Notes: generated by a model not told the origin, from the letters alone. DNA of 64,000 nucleotides from Virgibacillus senegalensis (GCF_000821245.2 NZ_LN611422.1:119899-183898); one strand, 5' to 3'. Numbered from the stretch's first letter, positions 18,745 to 28,284 are shown. Numbers and translations: made by a program.

Positions 18745-19533
18745 ATGGCTTTATTAAGATGCGAATTTTTTTCCGATACGTTACGGTTGTCTACTTCGAT
18801 GATGGTTATTCTCCCTGAACAAACCGAAGGACAGATCGGAATGAAAAACAGGCAGAAGGACGATGCCCATCCGGTATTATACTTGCTGCATGGGTTTAGT
18901 GATGATGAAACCGTTTGGACGAGACGGACATCCATCGAACGGTATGCAGCTGATAAAGGTCTCGCGGTAATCATGCCGAATGCCGATCATAGTTACTATA
19001 CGGATATGCGTTTTGGAAAACGTTACTGGACTTTTTTGACGGAGGAGCTTCCACAGAGGGCACACGATTTTTTTCATTTATCGGACAAGCGGGAGGATAC
19101 ATTTGTAGCAGGCTTGTCGATGGGCGGTTATGGTGCCTTCAAATGGGCATTGAACTATCCCGGGAAATTCGCGGCAGCGGCAAGTTTATCAGGGGTGACA
19201 GACATGGCAGCACATTTGAAAAATGCCAGGACCCGGGAAACGACTTCCAGTGCCCCGCTTTCCCTTGTCTTCGGACAAGACGAAATCAAGGATACCTATG
19301 AGGATTTGTTATGGCTGCTAACGTATAATGAAAAGAATCCAGGAACAAAGCCGGTGCTTTATCAAGCCTGTGGAACCGAGGATTTTTTGTTTCCCCAGAA
19401 TCAGACTTTCCGGGAAAAATGTACACAGACAAGCCTTTCCTTGACGACCGATTTTGGTCCAGGGGATCATCATTGGCAGTATTGGGACGAACAAATCAAA
19501 AAAGTATTGGAGTGGTTACCGATCCGCAAGTGA
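18745..19533 (+). CDS. Alpha/beta-hydrolase esterase (tributyrin esterase-like)
   Basis: 262-residue esterase of the PF00756 type, similar to tributyrin esterase and S-formylglutathione hydrolase. The oxyanion region is LLHGFSDDE, the nucleophile elbow GLSMGGYG (Ser125), the probable acid lies in CGTEDFL, and the His is in GDHHWQYWD. No signal peptide. I prefer ATG 18745 (GGAGGAAGG upstream, and homologs begin MALL); ATG 18724 also has a good site and adds seven residues. Short acyl esters are the likely substrates. Confidence 0.85.
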   Translation: MALLRCEFFSDTLRLSTSMMVILPEQTEGQIGMKNRQKDDAHPVLYLLHGFSDDETVWTRRTSIERYAADKGLAVIMPNADHSYYTDMRFGKRYWTFLTEELPQRAHDFFHLSDKREDTFVAGLSMGGYGAFKWALNYPGKFAAAASLSGVTDMAAHLKNARTRETTSSAPLSLVFGQDEIKDTYEDLLWLLTYNEKNPGTKPVLYQACGTEDFLFPQNQTFREKCTQTSLSLTTDFGPGDHHWQYWDEQIKKVLEWLPIRK

Positions 19534-19538
19534 AGAAC

Positions 19539-19568
19539 GGGACATGTCATCTGAAGGCATGTCCTGTT
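19539..19568 (+). terminator. Weak terminator after the esterase
   Basis: GGGACATG/CATGTCCTG stem followed by TTT. Confidence 0.45.
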
Positions 19569-19679
19569 TCCATATCTAAAACACAGAGTAATTACAGAGG
19601 AATTCGGGATTTTTCGCCAAAAAACGTTTAGCTCTTGCAAAGGAAATGGTAAAATGGTGGAAAAAGGGAGGGGGAGATC

Positions 19680-20207
19680 TTGATATTGCAGCAGTCAACC
19701 GTTATCTGGTCACGAATACTAGTGTACATGCTTTTCCTGCTGTTCTTGTGCTCCTGTCAGCAGTCTTCCTCCATCCCAACAGGATTTTATGGTTATGAAA
19801 AGGAAAAGGCCGAAAGCGCCGCGTCCGAACTTTCGTTTTCACCGGATTTACCGGAATACATGCCAATAGAAACCGCTTTTTTGATTTCGGACCGTTATTA
19901 TCTGAAAGACAGCGGGAATGAGGCGATGGATATCAGCTTCTATACGGAGGATAACGATCTTTTGTCCATCCAATTTATCGAAGGGGATATTGATCCAGCG
20001 TTGGTCGAAGCGGACACGGTCATGATTGGCGAACGATTAGAAGGTGAGTATGTCGATAATTCCTTTGCGAAAATCCTTTGCTGGCAACAAAATGGAATTA
20101 CTTACAAAATGTCTTATCGGCAAAATGTACTAGGTGTCAGTGAAGAACAAAAAAACAATGTATCCAAGCAGGATCTTGTACAAACAGCTCGCTCTTTTCA
20201 TTCATAA
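19680..20207 (+). CDS. Putative lipoprotein of unknown function
   Basis: 175 residues starting at TTG behind GGGAGGGGGAG. A hydrophobic signal segment (ILVYMLFLLFLCSC) ends in a lipobox-like LCSC, so it is probably anchored to the outer face of the membrane. The mature part is acidic and has no recognised domain; it contains LPEYMPIETAFLISDRYY and several short beta-like stretches. The flanking genes are unrelated, and the gene is monocistronic with its own terminator. No function is assigned. Confidence 0.75.
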   Translation: MILQQSTVIWSRILVYMLFLLFLCSCQQSSSIPTGFYGYEKEKAESAASELSFSPDLPEYMPIETAFLISDRYYLKDSGNEAMDISFYTEDNDLLSIQFIEGDIDPALVEADTVMIGERLEGEYVDNSFAKILCWQQNGITYKMSYRQNVLGVSEEQKNNVSKQDLVQTARSFHS

Positions 20208-20219
20208 TAAAAAGTAAAT

Positions 20220-20266
20220 GGAAGCTTATAAGAAAACCTCCCTTTTCTTACAAGCTTCCTTTTTTA
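20220..20266 (+). terminator. Terminator after the lipoprotein gene
   Basis: GGAAGCTTATAAGAAAA pairs with TTTTCTTACAAGCTTCC around CCTCCC, then six T. Confidence 0.9.
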
Positions 20267-20373
20267 TTCCGGCATGTTCGCTTTTACGCGTTTTTAGTCC
20301 GGTTATAGAAGAGGTTATTGGGGAACAAATAAATTAAATAATAGGTTTTGATGAATAATGTCGAAAAATACAC

Positions 20374-20402
20374 TTGCATGACGTCTGACAAGCTGTTAAA
20401 AT
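20374..20402 (+). promoter_or_regulatory. Promoter of the nucleoside transporter, with long leader
   Basis: TTGCAT, 17 bases, TAAAAT. Initiation here would give an untranslated leader of about 220 bases up to 20629. The leader contains small hairpins, including GACCGAAAACC...ATTCGGTTT and GCTGTTC...GAACAGC, but no match to purine riboswitch core sequences that I can see. Confidence 0.6.
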
Positions 20403-20629
20403 CCATAAATGGAAAACAACGACTGAAAGCATTTTCATTTTAGGTGCAGGGCTGGAAAAACATGGCGTTTATTTAAGACCGAAAACCTGTTTTTATATTC
20501 GGTTTGAGGTAAATGGTCACATGCTTCTGAGATGAGCGGGTTTCATGTCTGTCAAAATAAGCGGGACTGCTGCTGTTCATAAAAGGAACAGCAAATGTTC
20601 TGCCAAAGATTTTAAGGGAGGCTCATGCC

Positions 20630-21820
20630 GTGGATATTCTTCTTGGTTTGCTGGCGATTGTTGTCATCCTCGGGATTTCATTTTTATTGTCCAATGACCG
20701 CAGCAACATAAATTTTAAAGGAATCGCAATTATGCTGATCGCACAATTGATTACCACTTGGTTCATGTTTAAGACCACGATCGGCGGAATGGTGATCACC
20801 GGTATTTCGGATGGATTCAATAAGTTGATTGATTTCGGAATGGAGGGAATCAATTTTGTCGTTGGCGGTTTAATGATCGAAGAAGGCGGAAGTGTGTTCT
20901 TTTTCAACGTGCTATTATTGATCGTCTTCTTTTCCACCATCCTGGCTGTCCTCACCCACCTGAAGATATTGCCTACCATTATTAAATATTTCGGAGGGTT
21001 TTTATCGTATATCACTGGATTGCCAAAGGTAGAATCATTCAACGCTGTCAACAGTATCTTTTTTGGACAATCAGAGGCACTGATTGCCATCAAGTCGCAG
21101 TTTCATCATCTTAGTGACAACCGTCTTTATATTGTAAGTGCTTCTGCAATGGGATCGGTATCTGCTTCTATCGTCGGTGCCTATATTCAAATGCTGCCTG
21201 CTCAATATGTTTTGGTGGCACTGCCGTTAAATATGTTCAGTTCGCTGATCATTGCTTCCATGATCTCACCCGTAAAGGTCGACAAGGAGGAGGACCGGGT
21301 CGATATCAAGGAAGTATCAGACTCGAAAAGTATCTTTGAAGCAATGGGGAACGGAGCGCTTGATGGCGGAAGAATTGCCTTGATCGTCGCTGCCATGCTG
21401 ATCGCCTTTATTGCTTCTCTGGAACTGGTTAACTGGATCATTCAGGCTATTTTCGCCGGAGTAACACTTCAGCAAATTCTTGGTTATATTTTAGCTCCAA
21501 TAGGCTTCCTGATGGGGATTTCACCAGGAGAGCTTGTCCAGGCTGGCGGTATTATGGGTACCAAAATCGTGACCAATGAATTTGTCGCCATGTTGGAATT
21601 GCAACCGCTGGTCGATACGCTGTCCGAGAAAACAATCGGTATTGTAACAGTGTTCCTGACTAGTTTTGCAAACTTCTCCTCTATCGGTATTATTGCAGGT
21701 ACTGTTCAGGCAATTGATTCGAAAAAAGCCGTTGCTGTTTCCAAATTCGGTCTCAAACTGCTCCTGGGAGCGACATTGGGTTCGATTTTGTCTGCTACCA
21801 TGGCAGGGCTGTTCTTATAA
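20630..21820 (+). CDS. Concentrative nucleoside transporter (NupC/CNT family)
   Basis: 396 residues with about ten hydrophobic segments. The CNT signature region is intact: GLPKVESFNAVNSIFFGQSEALIAIK, followed by MGSVSASIVGAYI and the C-terminal GIMGTKIVTNEFVAML and SFANFSSIGIIAGTVQAI. It imports nucleosides with H+ or Na+. The GTG start follows AAGGGAGG. It is monocistronic with a leader of about 220 bases and a terminator. Whether it prefers purines or pyrimidines cannot be told from the sequence. Confidence 0.93.
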   Translation: MDILLGLLAIVVILGISFLLSNDRSNINFKGIAIMLIAQLITTWFMFKTTIGGMVITGISDGFNKLIDFGMEGINFVVGGLMIEEGGSVFFFNVLLLIVFFSTILAVLTHLKILPTIIKYFGGFLSYITGLPKVESFNAVNSIFFGQSEALIAIKSQFHHLSDNRLYIVSASAMGSVSASIVGAYIQMLPAQYVLVALPLNMFSSLIIASMISPVKVDKEEDRVDIKEVSDSKSIFEAMGNGALDGGRIALIVAAMLIAFIASLELVNWIIQAIFAGVTLQQILGYILAPIGFLMGISPGELVQAGGIMGTKIVTNEFVAMLELQPLVDTLSEKTIGIVTVFLTSFANFSSIGIIAGTVQAIDSKKAVAVSKFGLKLLLGATLGSILSATMAGLFL

Positions 21821-21853
21821 TTAAATAGAGAATGTATCTTTGACTTGATTATC

Positions 21854-21886
21854 AAGGCTGCCGGAGTGACTGGCAGCCTTTTTTCA
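21854..21886 (+). terminator. Terminator after the nucleoside transporter
   Basis: AAGGCTGCC pairs with GGCAGCCTT, then TTTTT. The remaining ~240 bases before the next gene show nothing further. Confidence 0.9.
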
Positions 21887-22131
21887 TCACAAGGTATTAA
21901 TCAGAGCCAGCACTCAGTCCTGACGTTAGGGTGGTTATTGGAAAAGAAGCATGCACATAAGAACTGCGGTAAGCGAATCTTTTCGCCGGAGTGAATCAAG
22001 CGTTCGAACATGTTGGAAGTAGGATGAGCGACTGGCCCTTTTCCAAACAGAAAAATTAACCGGTGGCAACGTTTATATTACAATGGGGGTGGAATGAGAA
22101 GTAATATCACGATGAAGAAAGGACGTTGTCT

Positions 22132-23562
22132 ATGCCGGAACAATTCAAGCTGTTTATCGATGGTCAATGGGTGGAAACAAGCGAAACGCAGGATGTGATC
22201 GATAAATATACCCAGAAGACGTATGCTACTGTTTTCACGGCAGGGGAAAAACAAGTTGATCAGGCAATTTCCAGTGCGGAAGCCGCTTTCCGATACAACC
22301 AGCTCTCCCCATATGAACGTTACGAGATTTTGAAGAAAGTCAGTGAATTGCTAGTAGAAAATAAAGAGGAATTGGCTCAAACGATATCAAGAGAAGCCGG
22401 AAAACCAATAAAACAAGCGCGTTCAGAAATCGACCGCAGCTCCCAAACGTTTGAAGTGGCTGCAGAGGAAGCAAAACGCATCACTGGGGAGGGAGTACCG
22501 GTAGAAGCAGCACCTGGATCAGAAAACCGAATGGCGTTTACTATTCGCGTTCCGGTCGGAGTGGTCGGCGCCATCAGTCCGTTCAACTTCCCGTTGAACC
22601 TCGTTTCGCATAAAGTAGCTCCAGCTATCGCTGCCGGTAATGCAGTGGTGTTAAAACCCGCTAGTGCTACTCCTATCACATCCTTAAAGCTGGCCGAACT
22701 GTTTGAACAGGCTGGATTGCCGAAAGGACTGTTCAATGTCGTTGTTGGCTCCGGTTCTGTCGTCGGACAGCAGATGATGGAGGATGAGCGGATCCAGTTA
22801 TATACGTTTACCGGAAGTGCCAAAGTTGGCCTGAAACTCAAACAGACCACCGGATTGAATAAGCTTATTTTGGAGCTGGGTAATAATTCTCCGGTTATCG
22901 TGGACAAGGAAGCAGATGTGGAACAGGCTGCAAACAACATTGCCCAAAAAGGCTTTGCATTTGCAGGGCAGGTTTGTATTTCGGTTCAGCGCGTTTATGT
23001 CCATGAGGAAATCCGGGATACCTTTAAGGATAAGCTGTTGGAAGCCATTAAATCGTTGAAAGTCGGTGATCCAAGCGACCCTGATACAGATGTCGGCCCG
23101 ATGATAGCTGAATCAGAAGCAGAACGCGCTGAGCAATGGATAAATGAAGCTGTTGATAACGGGGCCACGGTTTTGACAGGCGGCCGGCGGAAAGGTCCCG
23201 TTCTTCAGCCAACCGTAGTGGACAATGTAAAAAAAGATATGAAAGTAGTCTGCGAAGAGATATTCGCACCAGTAATTAGTTTGATCAGTTTCAGCGATTT
23301 GGACGAATGCATTACAGAAGTGAATGAATCGCCTTATGGTCTTCAAGGCGGCATTTTTACCCAAAATCTTGATACAGCGTTTTACGCGGCCAAAAAAGTA
23401 GAGGTCGGCGGACTGATGATCAATGATTCATCGCAGTACCGGGTAGATTTGATGCCGTATGGCGGTGTGAAAGACAGCGGATCGGGAAAAGAAGGTCCTA
23501 AATATTCCATTGAGGAAATGACCAATGAACGCCTGATTGTATTGAATTTGAAAAATGGATGA
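22132..23562 (+). CDS. NAD(P)-dependent aldehyde dehydrogenase
   Basis: 476-residue ALDH-superfamily enzyme. The nucleotide-binding block is GAISPFNFPLNL, the general-base Glu is in LELGNNSP (about E248), the nucleophile Cys is in FAFAGQVCIS (about C282), and the C-terminal block is MPYGGVKDSGSGKEG. The LELGNN sequence departs from the usual LELGGK, as seen in phosphorylated- and hydroxy-aldehyde dehydrogenases. ATG 22132 is preferred over TTG 22126 because AAAGGA then sits at the right distance. The gene stands alone, so the substrate is not predictable. Confidence 0.88.
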   Translation: MPEQFKLFIDGQWVETSETQDVIDKYTQKTYATVFTAGEKQVDQAISSAEAAFRYNQLSPYERYEILKKVSELLVENKEELAQTISREAGKPIKQARSEIDRSSQTFEVAAEEAKRITGEGVPVEAAPGSENRMAFTIRVPVGVVGAISPFNFPLNLVSHKVAPAIAAGNAVVLKPASATPITSLKLAELFEQAGLPKGLFNVVVGSGSVVGQQMMEDERIQLYTFTGSAKVGLKLKQTTGLNKLILELGNNSPVIVDKEADVEQAANNIAQKGFAFAGQVCISVQRVYVHEEIRDTFKDKLLEAIKSLKVGDPSDPDTDVGPMIAESEAERAEQWINEAVDNGATVLTGGRRKGPVLQPTVVDNVKKDMKVVCEEIFAPVISLISFSDLDECITEVNESPYGLQGGIFTQNLDTAFYAAKKVEVGGLMINDSSQYRVDLMPYGGVKDSGSGKEGPKYSIEEMTNERLIVLNLKNG

Positions 23563-23590
23563 ACATGGGAGAATGGAAATATAGAGAAAG

Positions 23591-23619
23591 AGAGCTGTTC
23601 CAGCGGACAGCTCTTTTTT
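23591..23619. terminator. Terminator between convergent aldehyde dehydrogenase and MATE genes
   Basis: AGAGCTGT pairs with ACAGCTCT, then TTTTT; also usable from the minus strand. Confidence 0.85.
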
Positions 23620-23635
23620 GAGAAAAGATTACTCG

Positions 23636-24997
23636 TTATTCATGTGCAGGCTGGCTGCTAAGCTTTCTTTGCAAATAGACAAGTCTACCGAATAATGTGA
23701 TCGCTCCGGCACTAAGTCCGATGATAATCCCCATCCAGTAGCCGAAGGGACCGAAATGTGTATAATTCGCGAGCAGCCATCCACTTGGAAGGCCGATCAG
23801 CCAGTAGGATATCAATGCCATCACAAGGGTGATATTGACATCTTTATACCCGCGTAATGCACCTTGCAGCGGAGCTCCGATGGCGTCCGCAAACTGGAAG
23901 AAAATTGCGTAAAAAATAAATTGCTTCGTCAATGTGATCACTTCTGGGTTGTCGTTGTATAACCGGGCCACCGCGTCATCGAGGGTGTATAAAACCAATC
24001 CGGCAAGAAAGGAAACCGCAATACCGCAACTGAGTCCGATATATGCATATATTTTGGCGTCGTGATGTCGCTTGCCTCCTACTTCGAACCCTACTGCAAT
24101 TGTCAAAGCCATCGCAATACTTAACGGAATCATGTACAAATAAGATGCGAAGTTGATCGCGGCCTGATGGGCGGCAATTGTTTCCGTATTGTATACACTC
24201 ATTAATAAGGTTACTGCCGCAAAAATACTGGTTTCAAAAAAGATGGCAAATCCGATCGGCACTCCGATTCGCAGCTGTTCCCACCAGGCGTGCATGGAAG
24301 GTCTGCCCCATTTCCGAAATATGCCGTATAAACGGAACGGTCTGTATCGATGGATGACCCAGACGGCGACAGCACTCGAAATCCAGTATGTCAGGGAGGA
24401 GGCAATACCAGCACCGATCCCACCCATAGCCGGCATTCCTAATCGTCCGAATATGAACATATAATTAAATAGAATGTTAAGCGGCAGCGATATTAAAATA
24501 ATCACCATGGAGGTTCGCGTCTGGCCAAGTGCATCCATAAAGCAGCGAAGCAAGTTGAAAATAAACAAGGGAATTATACCTGTTGCCAAGGAAGCCAAGT
24601 AATACTTTGCGACACGGGCGACCTCTGCATCTAAATCCATCCGATTAAGAATCGGCTGGACAACAAAAATACCGACAATCGTGACAGCTGCAGCTAATCC
24701 AATTGCTAAATAAATGCCTTGACGGACGATTTCCGGAACTTCTTTTTCCTTTGCTGCACCTACCAATTGCGAAACGATCGGCGATAGAGCAAGCAAAATC
24801 CCGTTGATGCCTGTAAAAATCGGCACCCATAGATTGGAGCCGATTGCTACACCTGCCAAGTCCGCTGTACCAAATTTTCCGGACATAACGGTATCGAAAA
24901 AGTTCATGGCATATAAGCTTAATTGGGTAATTAAAATGGGAATGAGAATGGTGAGAAACAACTTGAGTTTTTGTTGTAATGAATTTGTCCGATACAT
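23636..24997 (-). CDS. MATE-family efflux transporter
   Basis: 453-residue integral membrane protein with about 12 hydrophobic segments in two MatE repeats. Repeat 1 has ILITQLSLYAMNFFDTVMSG, and repeat 2 starts near RIGVPIGFAIFFETSIFA. It exports cationic drugs or metabolites using H+ or Na+ (family knowledge). ATG 24997 is preferred because AAGGAAGAG lies five bases upstream; ATG 25018 adds seven residues. It is divergent from murG. Confidence 0.9.
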   Translation of the reverse strand: MYRTNSLQQKLKLFLTILIPILITQLSLYAMNFFDTVMSGKFGTADLAGVAIGSNLWVPIFTGINGILLALSPIVSQLVGAAKEKEVPEIVRQGIYLAIGLAAAVTIVGIFVVQPILNRMDLDAEVARVAKYYLASLATGIIPLFIFNLLRCFMDALGQTRTSMVIILISLPLNILFNYMFIFGRLGMPAMGGIGAGIASSLTYWISSAVAVWVIHRYRPFRLYGIFRKWGRPSMHAWWEQLRIGVPIGFAIFFETSIFAAVTLLMSVYNTETIAAHQAAINFASYLYMIPLSIAMALTIAVGFEVGGKRHHDAKIYAYIGLSCGIAVSFLAGLVLYTLDDAVARLYNDNPEVITLTKQFIFYAIFFQFADAIGAPLQGALRGYKDVNITLVMALISYWLIGLPSGWLLANYTHFGPFGYWMGIIIGLSAGAITLFGRLVYLQRKLSSQPAHE

Positions 24998-25127
24998 ACT
25001 ACTCTTCCTTTTTATCATGTTTTCGATTAGGATAGAGAGGATTATAGCATATTCCAGATTATTATTATACGGGGAGCCGTTTATTCATAAAAAAACAATA
25101 CGTATGAAAAGAAAGAGGGATCATCAT

Positions 25128-26213
25128 ATGAGTGACAAACGAATATTATTTACAGGCGGTGGTACTGCCGGCCATGTTATAGTCAATCTTGCAGTCATTC
25201 CCCATTTTCAAAAAGAGGGATGGAAAATAGATTATATCGGGTCTAAAAGTGGTATTGAAAAAGAGTTAATCAGCCGTCTCGACAATGTGGACTACCATGA
25301 AATCTCGACAGGTAAGCTTCGGCGTTATTTTTCAAAGGAAAACTTCAAAGATCCTTTCAAGGTATTGAAAGGAGTGTGGCAAGCATACCGGATTATCGGC
25401 AAGAGAAAGCCATCGGTCATTTTTTCAAAAGGTGGATTTGTATCTGTACCGGTACTCGCTGCTGCGTGGCTTCGAAAAACCCCTGCCGTCATTCATGAAT
25501 CTGATTATACGCCGGGTCTGGCTAATAAGCTCGCCATTCCCTTTGCCAAGAAAGTGTTGACGACATTCCCTGAAACCATTCAGTATCTACCGGAATCAAA
25601 AGCGGAATGGATTGGCGCTGTCGTCAGAGATGAACTGTTCCAGGGCAACAGGGAAAAAGGGCTGGCCTTTGCCGATTTGGATAACAGTAAACCTGTATTG
25701 CTGATAATGGGTGGAAGCGGCGGTTCGGCCAAAATTAACGAAGCAGTCCGGAGCCATCTTGATGAACTGTTAAAGGATTACCAGATTATCCATATTTGCG
25801 GAAAGAATAATGTAGAACATTCTATCGATAAGCAGGGTTATAGCCAGTTTGAATACGTGAATGAGGAACTGAGTGATTTGTTTGCTGCTACCGATTTCGT
25901 TTTATCAAGGGCTGGGTCCAATGCCATTTTTGAGTTTCTTGCATTGAGGAAACCGATGCTGCTTGTACCGCTTTCCCGGAATGCCAGCCGTGGAGATCAG
26001 ATACTAAATGCCGAGTCTTTTCAAAAACAAGGCTATGCGCACATGGTCGAGGAAGAGGAACTGACCGGTACAAGACTTGTGCAGGAATTAAAGCGCCTGA
26101 AAGAGGAGAAAGCGACTATTCTCCAAAACATGCGTAATTATGAAAGCCGTGAAGCGAAACAGCAGGTGATTTCCGCCATTAAACAGGCTGGACGTCTTGG
26201 CAGCCAAAAATAA
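25128..26213 (+). CDS. murG: UDP-GlcNAc:lipid I GlcNAc-transferase (MurG paralog)
   Basis: 361-residue GT28 glycosyltransferase that converts lipid I to lipid II at the inner membrane face. The N-terminal domain has FTGGGTAGHV and FSKGGFVSVPV, and the C-terminal UDP-GlcNAc domain has LIMGGSGGSAKINEAV and SRAGSNAIFEF...LVPLSRNASRGDQ. The start at 25128 follows AAAGAGGGAT and gives FTGGGTAGH at residue 8; the longer frame to 24804 runs through the divergent promoter. It resembles the stand-alone second MurG of Bacillus cereus-group and Oceanobacillus-type genomes and lies outside any division cluster. Confidence 0.92.
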   Translation: MSDKRILFTGGGTAGHVIVNLAVIPHFQKEGWKIDYIGSKSGIEKELISRLDNVDYHEISTGKLRRYFSKENFKDPFKVLKGVWQAYRIIGKRKPSVIFSKGGFVSVPVLAAAWLRKTPAVIHESDYTPGLANKLAIPFAKKVLTTFPETIQYLPESKAEWIGAVVRDELFQGNREKGLAFADLDNSKPVLLIMGGSGGSAKINEAVRSHLDELLKDYQIIHICGKNNVEHSIDKQGYSQFEYVNEELSDLFAATDFVLSRAGSNAIFEFLALRKPMLLVPLSRNASRGDQILNAESFQKQGYAHMVEEEELTGTRLVQELKRLKEEKATILQNMRNYESREAKQQVISAIKQAGRLGSQK

Positions 26214-26224
26214 GACAGTAAGAC

Positions 26225-26270
26225 AGGGACAGTCCCCGGTATAAAATCCCCGGGGACTGTCCCCTTATTT
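26225..26270. repeat. GGGACAGTCCCC inverted pair after murG
   Basis: GGGACAGTCCCCGG and CCGGGGACTGTCCCC form one long hairpin around TATAAAAT, followed by TTATTT. It probably also terminates murG. Same core as 3580-3765 and 17207-17222. Confidence 0.75.
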
Positions 26271-26406
26271 AGGATCCGTTAAGTTTTCCCTGTAAGCAAC
26301 AGGTTGGCTATAAAACCATATAACTATAAATCGGGTTCCTGCGGTCGGACAAGCATTGCAAGGTTTGGTTATAATGGAGAGAAAATGAGGTAAGTGAGGG
26401 AGTAAC

Positions 26407-26736
26407 ATGAGATTGACAATTTGCCGCTATTGCGGGAAACCAATTGAAAAGCGGGACCAGCTGGTGACAGCCTCCAATTGGCTGAGGGTGCGTCCATATC
26501 ATTTTATTTGTTTTCAAGAAGTAGAAAAGGAGTCAACAACCATCTACAATAGCTGGACACCGTTAAATGGGCCGGCTGGAAATGTGACTGCCGTGATAAT
26601 GGCTGGTTTGGCCGGTTGGCTGCTGGCTACGGATAGTTTGGGAATGGCCGGAAGTCTGATAGGCTTGCTCGCTTTGTATCGGGTACTGATCCGACTTGTT
26701 GCTTTGGTCGGATTTGAATCGAAAGTACCTAAATAA
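26407..26736 (+). CDS. Small zinc-ribbon membrane protein, unknown function
   Basis: 109 residues. The N-terminus has a zinc-knuckle-like pattern (CRYCGKPIEKRDQL ... HFICFQE). This is followed by two hydrophobic stretches near residues 58-75 and 78-100, so the metal-binding end probably faces the cytosol beside a membrane hairpin. ATG start with GTGAGGGAG upstream. It is monocistronic with its own terminator. The architecture recurs in Bacillaceae hypothetical proteins, but I recognise no function. Confidence 0.75.
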   Translation: MRLTICRYCGKPIEKRDQLVTASNWLRVRPYHFICFQEVEKESTTIYNSWTPLNGPAGNVTAVIMAGLAGWLLATDSLGMAGSLIGLLALYRVLIRLVALVGFESKVPK

Positions 26737-26760
26737 AAAGCAGTTTAAAAGAAAGGCAGG

Positions 26761-26800
26761 AAGGGTAAAAAGTAATGAATTGATTTGTCTTTTTACCCTT
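26761..26800 (+). terminator. Terminator after the zinc-ribbon protein
   Basis: AAGGGTAAAAAG pairs with CTTTTTACCCTT. The 470 bases from 26800 to the betaine operon hold no convincing gene; see the rejected list for the open frame at 26924-27109. Confidence 0.75.
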
Positions 26801-27270
26801 AATTGGCAGATAAATCGAGCAAATCTTACGAAAACGCTATAATATGCTACTATATGCCTGCAACTGACATCTTTCGACATTCTTAGCTTGATAGTACGTT
26901 CCAATAGATTTGGGTTCCCCGTTTCATTCCGATAAAATGAAAGATGTTGCTCGTTGATGCGTTTTAATTTTATGATTTGGAATCTTTTGTTGTTTTGGAC
27001 AGTGGATACAACTTTTATAATCTTCACCACCCCCTGGAACTAAGTTTTGATCATCCTCCAATATTTTATTTTTCCTGAAGTAAGCATAAAATGTCGCGAG
27101 CCGTGCCAACGGACTATTAGCTTTTTATGACCATTTTGACTGGGGTAGTTTAACTGCAGTAGTGTCTGCATGGACTTGATGTGCTGCTTCGAAACACCGA
27201 ACCATAAAATTAACATGCTTCAATGTTGTATGACGGTAAAAAAATAATGAATAAAGGGGTAATCAAACAG

Positions 27271-28284
27271 ATGAAAAAATTATTATTTCTAATGATGGCA
27301 AGTTTACTTGTAATCCTGGCCGCCTGCAGTGGTTCGGAACGTTCGGCAGGTGGCTCCGATGGAGAGGGAAGTATCGATACGATTGTGCTTGCAGATGCTG
27401 GCTGGGATAGTATCCGCTTCCATAACAGCGTGGCCCAAAAAATTATTGAAGAAGGTTACGGTTATAAAACGGAAGTCACGCCAGGTTCTACAGCTGCTAC
27501 CCTGCAAGGGCTGCGCGAAGGCGATATTAATGCCTACATGGAAATCTGGACGGATAACGTGAAAGAAGTGTACGAAGAAGCAATCGATTCAGGCGATATC
27601 GAAAAAGTATCAACTAATTTTAATGACAATAATCAAGGCCTTTACGTTCCTACGTATGTAATCGAAGGGGACGAAGAACGAGGAATCGAGCCAATGGCAC
27701 CAGATTTGAAAACAGTGGAAGACCTTAAAAACTATCCAGAGGTATTTGAAGATCCCGAGGATTCCGGCAGAGGGAGGATTCTGAACGCGCCGAGCGGCTG
27801 GGCAGTAGCAGAACAAATCGATCAAAAGTTTGAAACATATGGATTGGATGAAACTATGAACAATTTTATGCCAGGTTCAGATGCTGCTATCGTTACCTCG
27901 TTGGCAGACGCATATGAATCCGGAGAGCCTTGGGTAGGTTATTATTGGTCACCTACAGCGGTAACGGCGATGTATGATCTAACGTTGTTGGAAGAGCCTG
28001 CTTATGATGAAGAAACGTGGAACGAAACAAGAGGAACCGAGTTCCCGCCGAACGATGTGGTGGTCGGTGTGCATAAAGATCTTCCCGACCAGGCACCAGA
28101 AGTAGTTGAGTTTTTGAGTAACTATGAAACAAGCAGTGCGCTGACCGAAGAAGCGCTGACCTATATGAACGAAAATGATGCATCTGCCGACGAAGCTGCT
28201 GAATGGTGGATGAAGGAAAATGAAGATGTTTGGACCGAATGGGTACCGGAAGACATAGCAGAAAAGGTAAAAGAAGCACTTTAA
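27271..28284 (+). CDS. opuAC: Glycine betaine ABC transporter substrate-binding lipoprotein
   Basis: 337 residues with a lipoprotein signal (KKLLFLMMASLLVILAAC) ending in lipobox LAAC. The mature protein is the OpuAC/ProX fold, starting IVLADAGWDSIRFHNSVAQKI. Aromatic residues in ADAGWDS, EIWTDN and EPWVGYYWSP are placed like the betaine-binding Trp/Tyr cage. It is very acidic, as expected outside the cell of a salt-tolerant organism. ATG 27271 fits the signal peptide and an upstream AAAGGGG; longer starts at 27223 and 27247 are less likely. It is first in a betaine uptake operon, whereas opuA of B. subtilis puts this gene last. Confidence 0.92.
   Translation: MKKLLFLMMASLLVILAACSGSERSAGGSDGEGSIDTIVLADAGWDSIRFHNSVAQKIIEEGYGYKTEVTPGSTAATLQGLREGDINAYMEIWTDNVKEVYEEAIDSGDIEKVSTNFNDNNQGLYVPTYVIEGDEERGIEPMAPDLKTVEDLKNYPEVFEDPEDSGRGRILNAPSGWAVAEQIDQKFETYGLDETMNNFMPGSDAAIVTSLADAYESGEPWVGYYWSPTAVTAMYDLTLLEEPAYDEETWNETRGTEFPPNDVVVGVHKDLPDQAPEVVEFLSNYETSSALTEEALTYMNENDASADEAAEWWMKENEDVWTEWVPEDIAEKVKEAL

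Noticed and set aside
20403..20629. Purine or pyrimidine-type riboswitch before the nucleoside transporter
   Set aside because: None of the conserved purine riboswitch core segments or PyrR-binding loop was found by eye; kept only as an unexplained leader.
26924..27109. 61-codon minus-strand frame with a CIHCPKQ motif, possibly a transposase tail
   Set aside because: No start context, no inverted repeats or partner frames found; too little to call a mobile-element remnant.
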